Assembly: GCF_964340395.1 (NCBI RefSeq) | Contig: NC_135560.1 | Span: forward strand, 14,364,098-14,428,097 | Direction of reading: 5' to 3' | Origin: Glandiceps talaboti | Taxonomy: Eukaryota; Hemichordata; Enteropneusta; Spengelidae | Length of the DNA: 64,000 bases | In this document: positions 1-12,649 of the stretch, piece after piece | Layout: every line of letters begins with the position of its first letter | How positions within the stretch are numbered: the first letter of the stretch is position 1 | Program-made: the position numbers and the translations under genes | Notes under the pieces: model-generated | What the model was told of the DNA's origin: nothing | The model's database searches: none | What the model saw: the letters and a program-made list of their open reading frames with translations, nothing else

Positions 1-867
1 CACATATCAAAATTAAAACATACCTTAGCAAAATAACAAAAATATGATATTTTATTCTACAAAATATTTGTAATCCAAAATTGTTAATTTCACTTCTCAA
101 TGTTCATAGATAAAGTAACCAACAGCTATATCTGACAGAACAAAGTCCAAATGACCTTTCACCTTTCATTTCATTGGTTACCTCATTTCAATGGATTGTA
201 AGATCATCTGTCAAATAATGTCATATTATATCTTCAAATTTAACCTTTAACCTTTTCCTTTGAATACATGTATATCATAACATACATTCTACAATTTTTT
301 CACTTTTTTTTTTTTTTTTAGGGGGGGGGGGGGGGTTAATTTGGCTTACAGATAAAAACAGCGTCAGTCCAACTGTAGCTAGCATAGCCTAGCGACTTGG
401 CTATCTGATTTGACATACATGGGCTTGTTCTTACATATGTATAAATTGTCATCAGGCCAGATTTTTAAATTTTAAATGGTGCCAGTGAAGCAACCACACA
501 TCAAATCTACAAGTTAATCTCCTGGAAGTGAATAGTTAAGTTTCTTAGAGAATGATGGTTTGATTGATCTGGACCAATTATTTTTCTACAATAGCTCTAT
601 CAGACAACTGTTTTTGACACTCTAATTTTATTGCTAATCCTAATCCTCCACTAGTCTTTAACTACAATTTTCTCTTTGAGAGAGAACAAATTTTTTAAAA
701 AATATCTAGCCAAGAGTCAAGTTGTGTTAGGATTTTGGCTATATCGTCACGGCATACTTTGGCAATAGTCAAAATCGCCACATGACTTGAATCTAGGCTA
801 GGAAGTATCCTAAGAACTGAATTCACAGACAGTGATGAGAAATGTAGTCTAGTGCTATCCTAGTCTG
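1..867. other. Intergenic or intronic AT-rich DNA, no gene seen
   Basis: No coding exon is recognisable on either strand. A T-run followed by a G-run lies at about 307-336. The rest is unremarkable AT-rich sequence. Confidence 0.6.
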
Positions 868-976
868 TGTAAGGTACACCTTGATGGGGTGCCGTCACGC
901 ATCGATGATGGAGTGCCCTCAGGCATCGGTTAACCCTTTCCGCGGTGAAGGTGTAGTGACACGGCATATCTTACAG
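868..976. repeat. Short inverted-repeat element, copy 1 (TGTAAGGTAC family)
   Basis: The segment starts TGTAAGGTACACC and ends near TATCTTACAG, so its ends are inverted relative to each other. It is more GC-rich than its surroundings. A related copy lies at 50775-50867 inside CTSH intron 7, sharing the start, a GGGG-containing core, the ACATCGGT/GCATCGGT block followed by AACCCTT, and the TCTTACAG end. Two copies at unrelated sites with matching ends suggest a mobile MITE-like or SINE-like repeat. The family is not identified. Confidence 0.6.
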
Positions 977-1045
977 TCTAGTGCTATCCATGCATCGAAT
1001 CTCAAAGAGATGATTCGATACCATGGATCGCATCTAGACTATAAG
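974..1045. repeat. Short fold-back repeat (AGTCTAGTGCTATC family), copy 1
   Basis: AGTCTAGTGCTATCCATG at the left is the approximate inverse of CATGGATCGCATCTAGACT at the right. The inner arms GAATCTC and GAGATGATTC also pair. Diverged copies lie at 2091-2162 and 27366-27450. The left end abuts the preceding repeat, so one element may have inserted at the edge of the other. Confidence 0.55.
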
Positions 1046-1448
1046 AAATGGTATTCTCTTGTACAATTTATTACAACATTAGCAGATCAAGAAAGGTGCA
1101 GAAAACTGGATACTGAAGTGTAATTTTAATAATGCATGGTTTATACATTATTAGAGATACAATTACCATGTCAAGTAAACACAGGATTGTATAATTCATA
1201 TATATACAAACATCCATTAGGCTCCTGATGTGACAGGGTGTCACTTGGACATGTACCAATACTACAAGTTCATGATGATAATGTCAAATACATGTGTTAA
1301 TACTTTCAAAGCCTTTGATGCAGACATGATCTTGTGAGTATAGTTACATGTCTAATAGTAATGATTCAACAGGTGGTTGACAATAAATGATACTTTCTTA
1401 ACACTGGGAACTTTGAAAACAGGTATCTTTATTCCTAAAAGTATACAT

Positions 1449-1536
1449 ACAATAGACATTGTTGGAAAGATAAACAATGAGGCGTAAACAACTCGGCTGT
1501 GCCTCATTTGTTTATCTTTCCAGTGGTGTCTATTGT
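1449..1536. repeat. Hairpin-forming inverted repeat, about 35-bp arms
   Basis: The arm at 1449-1483 (starting ACAATAGACATTG) pairs with 1501-1536 (ending GTCTATTGT). The spacer is only about 17 bases. It has the shape of a very small fold-back element. No second copy was found in the window. Confidence 0.6.
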
Positions 1537-3699
1537 ACTTATGCTGATTGAGGGTCCCTTCCAAGATCTACATGTATGCTGCATCCTATGCAAACGTTTA
1601 GTAGGGTCTATGGTTTCACTCCAACTACAAAGGTAAAACCGATTCACACCTTCTAAATCTGTGCTTGTCTAAATGACCTTATCCATAAGCGATATAACTC
1701 AGAAGCAAGTAGCACACAACCTTTCAAGATCAAAAGGAGAGGATGGCTAATCCCATACATGTCAAACACTGTGTCAACAGTTTGACAGTTAAAGGGTATA
1801 ATTTCTACTACAAGATGTTGGCTAAAGTTTAGTTCAGAAATACAAACATGCATGAGCCATGATATTTTATACAAACATTTATCACAGACTAATCTAAATA
1901 TAACTGTAAATGGAGACAGGAGACAGGTAAATAAATACACTGTGTAAACTTAGTAGAGGTTTAATTTTTACTAAAAAGTGTAGGTAATTATCCTAAAAAG
2001 TTAATAATAACAGAACACATATTTTATCCACTTTGCATTGTCAGAATACCAAGGGTATTTTTGTATATTAAAGATTCATAACTTGCACAGCGGTCTAGTG
2101 CTATCCTGCATTGAATCTCTAGATCTCTCTTTAAGGTTAGAGATATGATTCGATACTGAATTAGCATCACGACTACTTGCATAGTGATCATCAAAATTTA
2201 ATAACTTTATGTTATGACAAAAATCATGACAATTTTACTAAGTAAGGCGGCTTTCACAAAAATGGTTGGGGGGGGGGGGAGACTTTAGAGGGGGGGGGGG
2301 GATACTTGACCAAATCAACAGCCTTAAACCCCATCGTTTAAATCCTATGGTCTTGGATTATAACTACATGTATAGTGCAGCCATAAGATAAAATAGGACG
2401 ATTTTTTTAATTCATCACAAACTTTTTCATTAAAGCTCTGCCAGACACCTGTTTTATATATACATTGAAATTCTCATCCTAGTCAGACATTGGTCATTAA
2501 AGTTTCCTTTGAGTAGAATACTAGATTAAAGTGGCATCAATGAAAACATACACTGGTATATGTCTAACATGTACCCCACTATATAAAACAAAACATACAC
2601 TTCTCTAGTGTGAATTTTGGAGGGAAAAATTGGTTGAATTACTATGTGTTGCCTGGTAATTAACACATCAATTATTTGAAAAACAGAACACCATCACATT
2701 TTGATGAATCACTGTTATGTTACTAAGGCTATCAGTCATCAGGTGACACTGATCATGTGACACATTCATTTTACAATGTAAACAATTTCCATGACAATGC
2801 TAACAACTTATACTTACTCTAACAATGACAAGAGTATATTTGAGATCTATTGTCTAGTTTCTGTGTTATAACTGTTAGAATGTTGTTATTTTGATAACCG
2901 TTACACTGTCCATTGTCTGGTGTCAAAGGTCACATGGCACAAAAGACTCAAATTTGTACATCAAATGACAAGAACTGACACCGCTGAAGACAGTGACGTG
3001 AATACTATGTCATTTCTGTTTTGTCTTTGGTTTCACTGTATATGTAGTCCTACTTTTCTGAAAACAAAATTGTCTTAATTTCACAATCTCTTATATATGT
3101 GCTTATCAACATCCAATATGTACATTTCTAAACCCCCCCCCCCCCCCCATCCTATCCTTTCTCCCCTTGTCGGTATGATTAAGATTTGCTAGCAAAAAAA
3201 AAGAAATATACGGACTCAAAAATCCTACCTGTTGAATTGATAAACCATTCTTTTCATAAATAACAGACCATTCGATGAGTAGTAGAAAGATCTGGACCAA
3301 ATATGTACAGACACGTGGATGTCATTTTTATGTGGCAGGTGCAATGCCCTCTTTTCGTTTCGTTACGATTGCCATTACAGATGAAAGTACATCAGTGCCA
3401 GTGAGGAATGACGTAAGCAACGTTCCTTCTATATCCTAGCAAAGTCTAAAATTAGAACAATGGCATGATGTATTGTTTCTTAGCGCCCTAATGGTAAACA
3501 GAAACAAGCCTAAGTTCACAATCAATATGTCACAATACACAACAATGTCATATTTGCATATCAAAGGAACAGTTTGACATGAACTTAAACAGATGACGTC
3601 AACGTCTTCTAAGACACAGAGACCATGCTGCCTGAACGTGATACTTCCAATTTGAATACAGTAAAATTCTTCCAGCAAAATAATGTACACAAACTCTGT
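1537..3699. other. No gene seen; simple repeats and one small fold-back
   Basis: The stretch holds two G-runs near 2268-2300, a C-run at about 3132-3148, and the diverged fold-back copy at 2091-2162 (GTCTAGTGCTATCC to ATGATTCGATAC). No exon-like reading frame with convincing splice borders was recognised. Confidence 0.5.
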
Positions 3700-4064
3700 T
3701 TAAAAGTGGCCATATGGATGAGGATTGGGTATTTATTTGGGATTTTTATTTTATAAAAACGATTCTTATCATGGCTTCCTTCTTGAAAAATCAATGTGAT
3801 ACAACATTGACCAAGTCCATGTTTGTAACTCAATACATTGCAAAAAAGCTAAAAAATAGTGTAAAAAGTTTGTTATTGATTTTACACATTGATGTGTATA
3901 GCTAAGGCATTCATTATGCTTTTTTCAATTTATTGAGTTATGAAAAAAGGACTTGGAATATGTTCTTTCAAACTGATTTTTCAAGTAGGAAGCCATGATA
4001 AAATTGTTTCATAAATCCAAAATCCAAAATAAATATACAATGCTCATCCATATGGCCACTTTAA
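3700..4064. mobile_element. TTAA-flanked fold-back MITE, family 1, copy A
   Basis: The left end TTAAAAGTGGCCATATGG is mirrored at the right by CCATATGGCCACTTTAA. The outer 70-90 bases of each half are inverted copies of one another, including the GGATTTTTATTTTAT and AATCCAAAATAAATA blocks. TTAA stands at both edges, as expected for a piggyBac-type target duplication. Three more copies lie in this window. There is no coding capacity. The assignment to a piggyBac-dependent MITE is inference from TTAA alone. Confidence 0.8.
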
Positions 4065-4898
4065 GTCTATGAAACAAAATCTCGTCCAACATACACAAAA
4101 ATAAAAGTACAAATTTAGAACAAAAATGACATAGTGCTTGCACTATGTAAAACATGTATTGTAAGTAAATACCCATGGTTATTGTTGGGCGAATTTTTCT
4201 TCTCCCCTCTGTCACTCTTCAGGGTGGAATGTTCCACAATCAACTGGAGGCTATAGCCATTGTTTATGATTACCAAGTCTCCAAGAGAAAACATTAGTAT
4301 GTATATTTTGTAACTTTGATAAACTACGGTGTCATGGCAACACATTTGTTGTTTGAGCTACTGTATATAGTGTCATGGTAACAGGTTTGCTGATGTTTTT
4401 GTTTATCCCTGTCTAGTTACCTATAATACCTGAAGAATCTACACTGTGCATGTACTTCCCATTTGAAAAAAATAAACTAAAAACCAAATGTTTGAATCCC
4501 ATTCTGATGTTTGTGATATCTTAAAGTGGGGCCCATAAAATATCAGATGGGGTATAATTCTTTCAGGACCAACTTTCCAAGCGCTCTGCCAAACAACCCA
4601 AGCTTTACTTTCATTCTAACATGGATCTGTAACTTCACTGAAAAGTGTACTCGAACCTTTAATCTTTCAACAAAGTCACCAAACTATTGGAAATTTAATG
4701 CAAAGTTGAGGCACCTCCAAAAGTGCAAGCATCCAATTTTTTTTAGCTCAATACAGAGTGCATATACATGCAGTCTCTAAACTGATTTGTAGCTACAGTG
4801 GAAAACTAAACTTGTATTAAAATCCATATATACATGTACATATACATGCACATGTACAAGGTATTCAAAAACTGACAATACACGTACATTCACAATAT
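4065..4898. other. No gene seen
   Basis: A + strand frame at 4526-4780 is short, lacks splice context and has no recognisable domain. TTAAAGTGGGGCCC at about 4522 resembles the end of the MITE families, but no matching second end was found. Confidence 0.4.
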
Positions 4899-4972
4899 TC
4901 ATTCACTGGGAACATTCTCCTCATCATCAAAGACATGAAATTTGAAACTTTCTGTAGCACAGTCACCTTCAG
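4899..4972 (-). CDS. Candidate terminal or internal exon, function unknown
   Basis: On the minus strand, an AG acceptor (ATATGTAG) precedes 74 bases. They read CT plus EGDCATESFKFHVFDDEENV, then PSE and a TGA stop. A GTGAAT donor-like site also lies just before the stop, so the exon could continue into a further intron. The acidic, Phe-containing tail looks like soluble-protein coding sequence. The acceptor has a weak pyrimidine tract. It could belong with the minus-strand candidates at 6590-6666 and 8838-8936, but phases do not join directly, so at least one more exon would be needed. No family is recognised. Confidence 0.3.
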
Positions 4973-5983
4973 CTACATATTATCTCCTGCAACTATTTAA
5001 AGCTTGCCAATTATCCATGGCATACACATGATGTGCATAGCTAAGGCAATTATAGACTCTTGCTTTCACTTGTCATCACTTGCAATACCCAGAAGAGGAA
5101 ATGAAACCTGTAAGTCTCAGGTGATCAGGTCATGGAGGTCACTCAGATGAGAACATTCCATTGTGATGATAGGGGTGCATGGGGGAGGGGTTTCTTGGCG
5201 ATATTGTGGCCCTAGCATGATCAGGCACTTATGTGCATCATTTTAGCTTTTCTAAACTGTTCCGACAATAAACAAAACTGGATTTTATTTTGGTTGATGT
5301 GTGAAGGAAGAGCATTCAGTTTAGAGTTTTAAAAGAACAAATTTATACTTTTTATAGGAATTTTTTAAGAAGTGAAAAAGGAGGCCTGAACAGAAATTTG
5401 ACAAGGCTTGAATAAGATTTTAATCAACATAAGGTTTGCTCCAAACGAGTGCTTTGGGATAGCCCTCTCTTCAAAGTTTATGTATATTCACTTTAATAAC
5501 AGTCATAATGTATCACATGTGTATCTGTCTCTTTTCTGATCAAAGAAAAAAAAGAAATACTTATTCAATACACTGTCAACTATTACATTTATTACTTGTT
5601 ATTTGAATTTGTAAGAAAAAAAATGGATACAGACTACTTTGACCAAAAAAAAAATGCATTTGATGGAAAGATTTGTTACATTCTCACCACTCATCATACA
5701 GGCTTTAATCAGTTTTGTCATTTTTTTTTATAGAGCAACGAAATTACATCATGACAGTTATTGGATCCTCAATCAATCAATTATTGATGAAGTGATACAT
5801 ACATATCGTAATGAAATGAGTTACACAGGATGTACACATAAGCCTGTGAATGATAGAGTTATGAGTTGAATGAACACAAAATGAACTGACTACGACATGT
5901 CGACAGAGATATGAAAGACAAACAATAAAATCAAGAAACAGTTGATAAATTGAAAGAAAAGAATATATGATTATGAATATATT

Positions 5984-6041
5984 ATCCATCCATCCATCAA
6001 TCCATCCATCCATCCGTCCACCCACCCATCCACCCACCCAG
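5984..6041. repeat. (CATC)n / (CACC)n microsatellite
   Basis: Runs of ATCC shift into ACCC units. The repeat is imperfect. Confidence 0.85.
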
Positions 6042-6239
6042 GCCTCATCTTATAAAAATATCACTATTATAAGTTTCATTGCTGTAAAAAAAAATAGCCA
6101 AAGATGAAACATCAGAACCAATATCAAATGATAATTTCCTTCTGACTATACATTTGTACCTGTATATAAATATTTAATCCACCTAGTAAATCTCTTGGAA
6201 GAAGAAAACATACCATCCATTTTCCGAAGCAATTCTTAC

Positions 6240-6278
6240 CCCCCCCCCCCCCACACACACACATACAAACACACACAT
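6240..6278. repeat. Poly-C followed by CA-rich repeat
   Basis: A C-run of about 14 bases is followed by ACACACACACAT-type sequence. Confidence 0.8.
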
Positions 6279-6589
6279 TTTTGATAGGTGGTGAAACTGA
6301 AAGATTAGTTAAATTAATTCAAAGTTTCTTTCATCTACAAACATAGACAAATTACTAAAAGGTCAGATGTCTGCTTCGTGTACAAATTTGCACTGCAATA
6401 ACAGTTGATGCAGAGACCATTACAAGTATGTTGTCTTAGCAACAGATAAACAAAATGACATCAATTTTTTCGATTATGCAATCACATTGTATAACAAACT
6501 GGTAGCCATTAAACTATTTGAATTTTATTAGTTTTTGGTAACCATAGAAACAGACTATTCATTCACAAATGGAAATCTGAATGTGATAC

Positions 6590-6666
6590 CTGTTCAGCTC
6601 TCACTGACTTTGTTGATGAAGATGATGAAGGACATTGTCTGGGAAGAGATCCTGGAGGGGAATCAA
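6590..6666 (-). CDS. Candidate internal exon, Ser-rich segment, function unknown
   Basis: On the minus strand, TTTTGAACAG (acceptor) precedes 77 bases followed by the donor GTATCA. The only frame open throughout begins after two split bases and reads DSPPGSLPRQCPSSSSSTKS and then VRAEQ. The composition suits a disordered linker. A second possible acceptor (CCCCTCCAG) lies 15 bases inside and keeps the same frame. The exon ends in phase 0. No domain is recognisable, and grouping with neighbouring minus-strand candidates is inference from strand and proximity only. Confidence 0.35.
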
Positions 6667-8837
6667 CTGTTCAAAACAGACCATTAATGATGAATAAAAA
6701 ACACATTTACACTGTGATTCAATTTTTATTTACATTTACTAATAGACGCAAAGTTGTAAGAGCAATAAAGGCTGAAACCGGACATACTGTCAAAACCTAT
6801 AACTGGCTTCTGCAAGTATCGAAACCATTCATGTATTAAAACCATCACAGCAATATAAAGCAAGCTATCAAATGTATATTTAGAGAAGTGAACTTAGTCA
6901 TGATGGAAAGAGTAGGTTTCTTTGACAGCTTTATACAGTGTAAACACAAGTGAAATTCCCTGAGGTCATCAAAGCTAAACAGCAGATGTGTGCTGTTAGC
7001 GAGATATATGTTTCCATTTTTTTTTCTCATTTCTTTGAGTCGACAACTTTCAAAGCAAGCTGAAAGTTTAACAACAGCAAACTGACATGATTTAAGTATT
7101 CTCAAGGACTTTGCCTTGCAGGATGAAATTATAAATTTATATCTTATCATCTAGGATTTCATAGTTGGAAATTAGGTAATATCATTTCTAAAACATATTA
7201 TCTTCAAATTAGAATCTGTAGTCATGGTAACAGTTCATACTCAGATGGAGTGTTTTTGTTAAATGTGGTAAGTAGCTAAAGGTAAAATCTACTAATAAGA
7301 TTTCTCCTATCATTTTACCAGGATTCCCAACCATTTTTGCAGTGTCCATCACATCCAAAAATATAATGTGGATATACAGAAATCCCATCTTTAGTTTGTA
7401 TTTCATGTAGCCAGTTTTTATGATTTTCTTTTTGAGGTACTCTGATTGTATCATTAATATGAATTATGCAAATATAGAATGAATATTAATTAGTGACCAG
7501 GACTACTCTCAAGCTTGGCAGAACCCTGGATGGGGGAATTAATTCAAATTTTGTCACCAGAGTTTCAGTAGTTATAAACTAAATTTGCACAAGTACATGT
7601 ATAGCAGTTGATAATTATTTGCACTCTACACATGATGTGTGGTGATACTTGTATATTCTGAATGGAGAAGTGTAGAGCCACGGTCTATTAGCTTCCTGTA
7701 CTGTTTATGCAAAGACAGTGTTCATACGGTGAAAACAAACCATACTACGATGAATGTAAACAGAACCCAATATCTATACATTTAAAAAAAAAAAAAAAAA
7801 AAAAACTTTTCGCAAGAATCTTCAAAGAGCACTGTTTTGACAGTTCCCAATACTGACATTTGATACATATATATAGTTAATTTTCAAATTTCTATCATAG
7901 AGATGTTTTGAGGACGAACATGTTTTTCACAAAATTCAAACCATCCTGTGATGTCCTGTGGTCACCTTGAAATCTTTACACAATCATTTTCAAGTGAGAG
8001 TTTTGTCACAAATACAATAGTCAAATAGATAACGGAACTGAACTTGTAAATATACATTGCTTTATGATAGCAATGACAGCCATCTGATATGATACTACCA
8101 GTAACACTTTTTCTATATTGTTTCCATTTTTTTACTGGTCATATAAAACAGTTTTGAAAATAACAGTTATTGTTAATAATATTTTCAGTTATTTTTTTAC
8201 TGGCAAAATAAAATAGTTTTGAAAATAACAGTAATCTATAACATTGGCATTTACATAATACAGGTCAGGGCAGACCCAAAACAACCAGGATGTAAATCAT
8301 ACAGAAAGATCTAAATGACATCAGCATAGGCATAAAACTAAACCTATCAAAAGCTAATGCAAACACTCACACGCAACTACAGTGCACTTGACACACATGA
8401 AAAAGACAGCTGGTGTTACATGGTGAAACACATTGAGCAGGACTAACTGCGTGTGACATCATAGAAGAATAAAGCAAAGAGCAAATGAAATGTTTTATAA
8501 ATTATACTTTCAATGTTTTGTCTTTGTAGCAAAGAAGAAGAAATTTAGAACTTACTTTCACTTCCTATAAAATACATGTACATTGTATACTACAAATTCA
8601 TTACAGGTAAATCATATAATGGCGACTACGCTTTCTGTATGTTTGTTTTTTTTCAAATTTTTTATCCAAAATGATGACAATAATGAGACCATGGACAAGA
8701 AATACATGTCTGTATATTTCCAAATTTGTGACTACGTGAATCCTATTTTAAAATCTGATTTTAACAAATTTGGTCTGCTTTGTTTACCACATTTGGAGTC
8801 TTCTGTGTTTGTCCTTTGCGGATGTTATTAATGTTAC
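6667..8837. other. No gene seen
   Basis: AT-rich sequence with a poly-A run at about 7783-7805. A short direct repeat with the core TTTTTTTACTGG, then AAAACAGTTTTGAAAATAACAGT, lies at about 8129-8232 (two copies). No supported exon was found. Confidence 0.5.
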
Positions 8838-8936
8838 CCTTTCCACGGAAATGACCTCGAGTCGTCATCCAGAGGAAACAACAAAAGATTATGAAAAGTC
8901 ATAAATTCTTCAAAGCAGTCCCTTCTTTCATCAGAT
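8838..8936 (-). CDS. Candidate exon, function unknown
   Basis: The minus strand is open before a GTAACA donor. It reads SDERRDCFEEFMTFHNLLLF and then PLDDDSRSFPWKG, ending AAA GG in phase 2. The mix of charged and aromatic residues is typical of real coding sequence. The 5' border is unresolved: a good acceptor (ATCTTCTTTCAAG) ends at 8946 but would put a stop in frame, while AG sites at about 8922-8926 keep it open with weaker pyrimidine tracts. The family is not recognised. The segment may be part of a long-intron minus-strand gene with 6590-6666. Confidence 0.35.
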
Positions 8937-9619
8937 TTGAATCAGCTTGAAAGAAGATAACGAGTTAATCCAATGATATAGACTAATTAATGGATTCATC
9001 CAGTCAAAATTTATCAAGATTATCATCTGTATGTATGTTTCGACACAAAATACCACATGTACCTGACTGATAACAATAAACAAGTCAGTTATAAATATAT
9101 CATGATCATAACTTAAGGCCTTGGTGATATGACGCAAACAGTAGGTATGTTTCCACTGAAGAGTTCCGACTCATACAAATTCCTTGATAATACCTCATGT
9201 ATCACTTACATAAAGGAATTAAAGGTTTGGTGGCCTGCACAGTTAGTATTAAAATGGATGTGTTGTCATTTTACCTTGTCAACCATTTGTCCTGAGATTG
9301 TAGGGGTTCATACACTCAAAGTCAAATAAAATTTCAGGACTTTCCTGGAGTTTGTCATTAGTTTTCCCCGGAATATTCTAATCAACTTTGGTTAATTCCC
9401 AGGAATGGTTAATGACATATTTCTCACCTACTTTATAACAGTATCAAACTTCAATCATTGAAATGATCGCATTTTTTAAAGAGTTTCCAGAAGTTCTTTG
9501 AAATTCCAGGACTTACCAGGTCTTTTCAGGAACATACAAACCCTGTTAGCAGTTAGCTATATATATATATGTTACTTATATATGGTTGTAGTTGAAATGT
9601 GTACTCTCATTGCTTTCAA

Positions 9620-9660
9620 CTATCCATTGTAACCCCCACCCCCACCCCCACCCCCCACAC
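9620..9660. repeat. C-rich simple repeat
   Basis: Repeats of CCCCCA units at about 9632-9657. Confidence 0.75.
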
Positions 9661-9865
9661 ATTTACTTCTACTATTGATGGTTTCCAATGCCTCTTGTAA
9701 CCGACCCGTAAACCCTCTCCCTTTACATTAAATTGCCAAAAGCCATATAATGAATGGAAGTTAGGAGTTTTTAGTATGCACATGCTACTGTACTTGTATT
9801 GTGATTAATATTGCAACCACCTGTTGGATCTAAGCATGTCTTTGAACAGAAAATATGGATGTATA

Positions 9866-10155
9866 CCATTCATTACATCACTGGTTGTGCGATGCTCAAA
9901 ATATGAGTCCAAACATTCCAAATCGCCATGTTTTTTTTATCTGATCTTTCAGGTATTTTGCTTGAGGAGAGACATGTATAATTATATAATTATCATCCCT
10001 CAAATATTTTCTTCATTTGAATAATACTCATGACCTAAGGGGTTTGCCACTACTCATCTACTAGCGACTCGTAGTGACAAGGCACCTTAGGTCACTCATA
10101 TTTTCTTTGGGCGAACGAAGAAAACTATTGGGAAATAATATCTAAATTTATTATA
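9866..10155. mobile_element. Internal-hairpin repeat family, copy 1
   Basis: It shares with 11990-12300 the order AAATATGAGTC, a TTTTTATCTGA-like block, ATAATTAT, AATATTTTCTTC, GACCTAAGGGG, CACCTTAGGTCACTC, a TATTTTC block and AACTATTGGGAAATAA. The centre folds as a hairpin between GACCTAAGG and CCTTAGGTC. There is no reading frame of note. Four copies in the window, in both orientations, show that it is dispersed. Confidence 0.7.
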
Positions 10156-10667
10156 TTCCTACAGGAAATACATAATTCTGCAAGCACATAGGATTGAATC
10201 CTTGATGTAGCAATCTCTATCCTACTGGGTTCCCATTAATGCAGCTGGGTTGACTGGAGCAAAAACGGTATTCAAACCTTTCCCCAGAAGAATGTAGCTA
10301 TTGATAATGAAATGGAGATGGCAAGGTTTTAGACTGACAAAGTGCATTATTGGAACAACGCAACCTCTCTGACCATGACTTCACATTAGGAGAATTATGG
10401 GTTTTTTTATATAATAAAAGGTTACTGGTATGAATAATCTCATTTTATGGCTATTTTCATCTACTCTAGTGCATTTCACCATTATCGCTTTCCTGTTATT
10501 TTCATCAAATATAAATGATGGATAAAAACTCATGAATAAAACACCCTTAGCAGTCTTCCTATCGGATTTTGCTGTAGTGATAAACATATTGGATTTTAAA
10601 ATGTTGTGAAAAACATGCATTAATAAAATTTCCATTAGGAATCAAATTAACCTTAATGTGCAGGTGG

Positions 10668-11150
10668 GCAGTTTTCTTTTCTGTTAGGCCCAATAAAGAA
10701 AATTGTGTGGCTCCGATTACGCTCAATTTTAGAACAGGTGGGGTAGCACAGTGTAGATTTTTAATTTTATTTTAGGCCTGTTCAAAAAAATTGTGTGGTT
10801 CTGATTATGCTCAATGAGGTAGGTAGATTTTTTATTTTTTTTTATTTTTATTTTTTTTTCATGTGTGATTGTGTCTACTTCAGGTAGTTATGTTTTCTGT
10901 TGTTTTCCAAATGGTCTCTGTGTGATTGGTTTCTTCCCATCAGATGTACAGTCATTACCTGAGATTGGGAAAACAGTTTTATATTGTCTTTTTAAGTTGA
11001 ACACAGTTTTCGCATCCACACTTTCTGGCTAGACTTCACAAGTTTCACAATTTTTATTATATTTTTCTCAAATATGTAAAAAAAGTTTAGGGTCAGCAGT
11101 GAAAACTAGGTGGGGTCCAGAAACCGGAACCAAACTATTTTTTTTAGGCT
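10668..11150 (+). repeat. Dispersed repeat; inverted partner at 26962-27335
   Basis: Shared blocks, on opposite strands, include AGGTAGTTATGTTTTCTGTTG, AACAGTTTTATATTGTCTTT and TAAGTTGA, CGCATCC, the TTGTGTGGTTC motif (twice here), and a GGTGGGGT-type start. The two copies are about 16 kb apart. No coding frame was seen. It is probably an old transposable element. Confidence 0.6.
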
Positions 11151-11775
11151 TTACAATAAAATCCCGGGAAAAACATTTATCAAATTTGGGTTCAGACAAA
11201 ACTAAACATTTCTATTTAGGGTGAAAAAGAAACCCCTGAAAAACATATATGATATTCCACAGTATTGCGATAGATGGTATACAATCTGGCCACCATTTTT
11301 TGTATGTGCATAATTTTTCATTTTGATGAAAATCAAATTGGAAATTTTCAGATAACTGAACAGTTAAGTGTATCGCTGTCCCTATGTCTATACATGTATA
11401 TGTTACCAAGCACATAAAATCTGCTTACTGTGTGACAAAAATTGTTCAGATATACCCCACAATTGGAATACACAATATCAACATACGGTGTCGTTATTCG
11501 ATCACTTGATAGATGGTACACTAACAATTGATGATCAGCTGTAGGCACAGTACATATTACAGAAAAGTAAACACCGTTTAATCAAACTTAACTGCATACA
11601 CAAAGTTCCTATGGTGATTAATCACAGCAATAAATAACCAAGCGTATACACTTAAAGAGTTTGTATATTGTTAGCAATATAATACTATACTTTTTATTAA
11701 TAGACCACTACTTCAAGAAAAAATGCAGTCTCCATAGAGACAAATTATATCCTTTTTTGTTACTTGATCACAAGT

Positions 11776-11842
11776 TATAATAATAATAATAATGATATAA
11801 TAATACTAATGATAATAATAATCTTTATTATTATTATTACAA
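11776..11842. repeat. (ATA)n/(ATT)n-rich microsatellite
   Basis: AATAATAATAATGATAATAAT-type units end in TTATTATTATTATT, giving a small hairpin. Confidence 0.8.
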
Positions 11843-11989
11843 AGTATGATTGGAAATGCATTTTGACGTCCATAGGAATACATAAAAATACAAGCAGTAC
11901 AGGAACCACGGAATGACATACAAATACAGCTAATGACATAACATTAAAACGAATATTATACAATGCTGTTCATTATACCATGCATGACC

Positions 11990-12300
11990 ACGAGCCATGC
12001 CGAAAGAAAAAATATAATCTGGCCGTTCTACGTCATACGCGTCTATGTCGCTGTGTTTGAAATATGAGTCAAAAAGTTCAAAATTAATATTACTTTCCCT
12101 GATTTTTCTTTGCTGTTACTGGCGCTGGTATAATTATGTTATTCTCCAATATTTTTCTTCACTCACCTGGAAAATACTTGTGACCTAAGGGGCTTTATCA
12201 CTATGAGTCACTAGCGCTAGAGGAGTAGAAACAAAGCCCCTTAGGTCACTCGTATTTTCCTTGACTGAACAAAGAAAAATATTGGGGAATAACATCTAAA
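11990..12300. mobile_element. Internal-hairpin repeat family, copy 2 (best preserved)
   Basis: The left end contains CCATGCATGACCACGAGCC, and the right end is AATATTGGGGAATAACATC. The centre carries GACCTAAGGGGCTTT paired with AAAGCCCCTTAGGTC, a 15-base perfect stem with a loop of about 35 bases. Copies at 35774-36010 and 37330-37675 run in the opposite orientation. It has no coding capacity and looks like a non-autonomous DNA element. Confidence 0.75.
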
Positions 12301-12649
12301 TGTATGTGATATTTGATACCACTATTTATCTTTATATGGTGTAATATTCTTGTAGAATAACAATATCAATTTATACCCCAGTGATATAAGACGGCAATGC
12401 AGAGTTCTTTCTCCTAACATATGATTTTTTTGTTCAGCGGTTAAATTCTTGTAACTAACGTACATATTTATCAGTACAAACACGTGATAATTTACAATCA
12501 AACTATGATATATAATTCATCTAAAATCCTTACACAGATAAAAGGATTAAACTCATCAATATTATTTACTATTTATGATTGACATATATTATTCTAATAT
12601 AATCTATTTTATGAGGAAAGATAACATTTTATTAAATATGAGGCATCAT

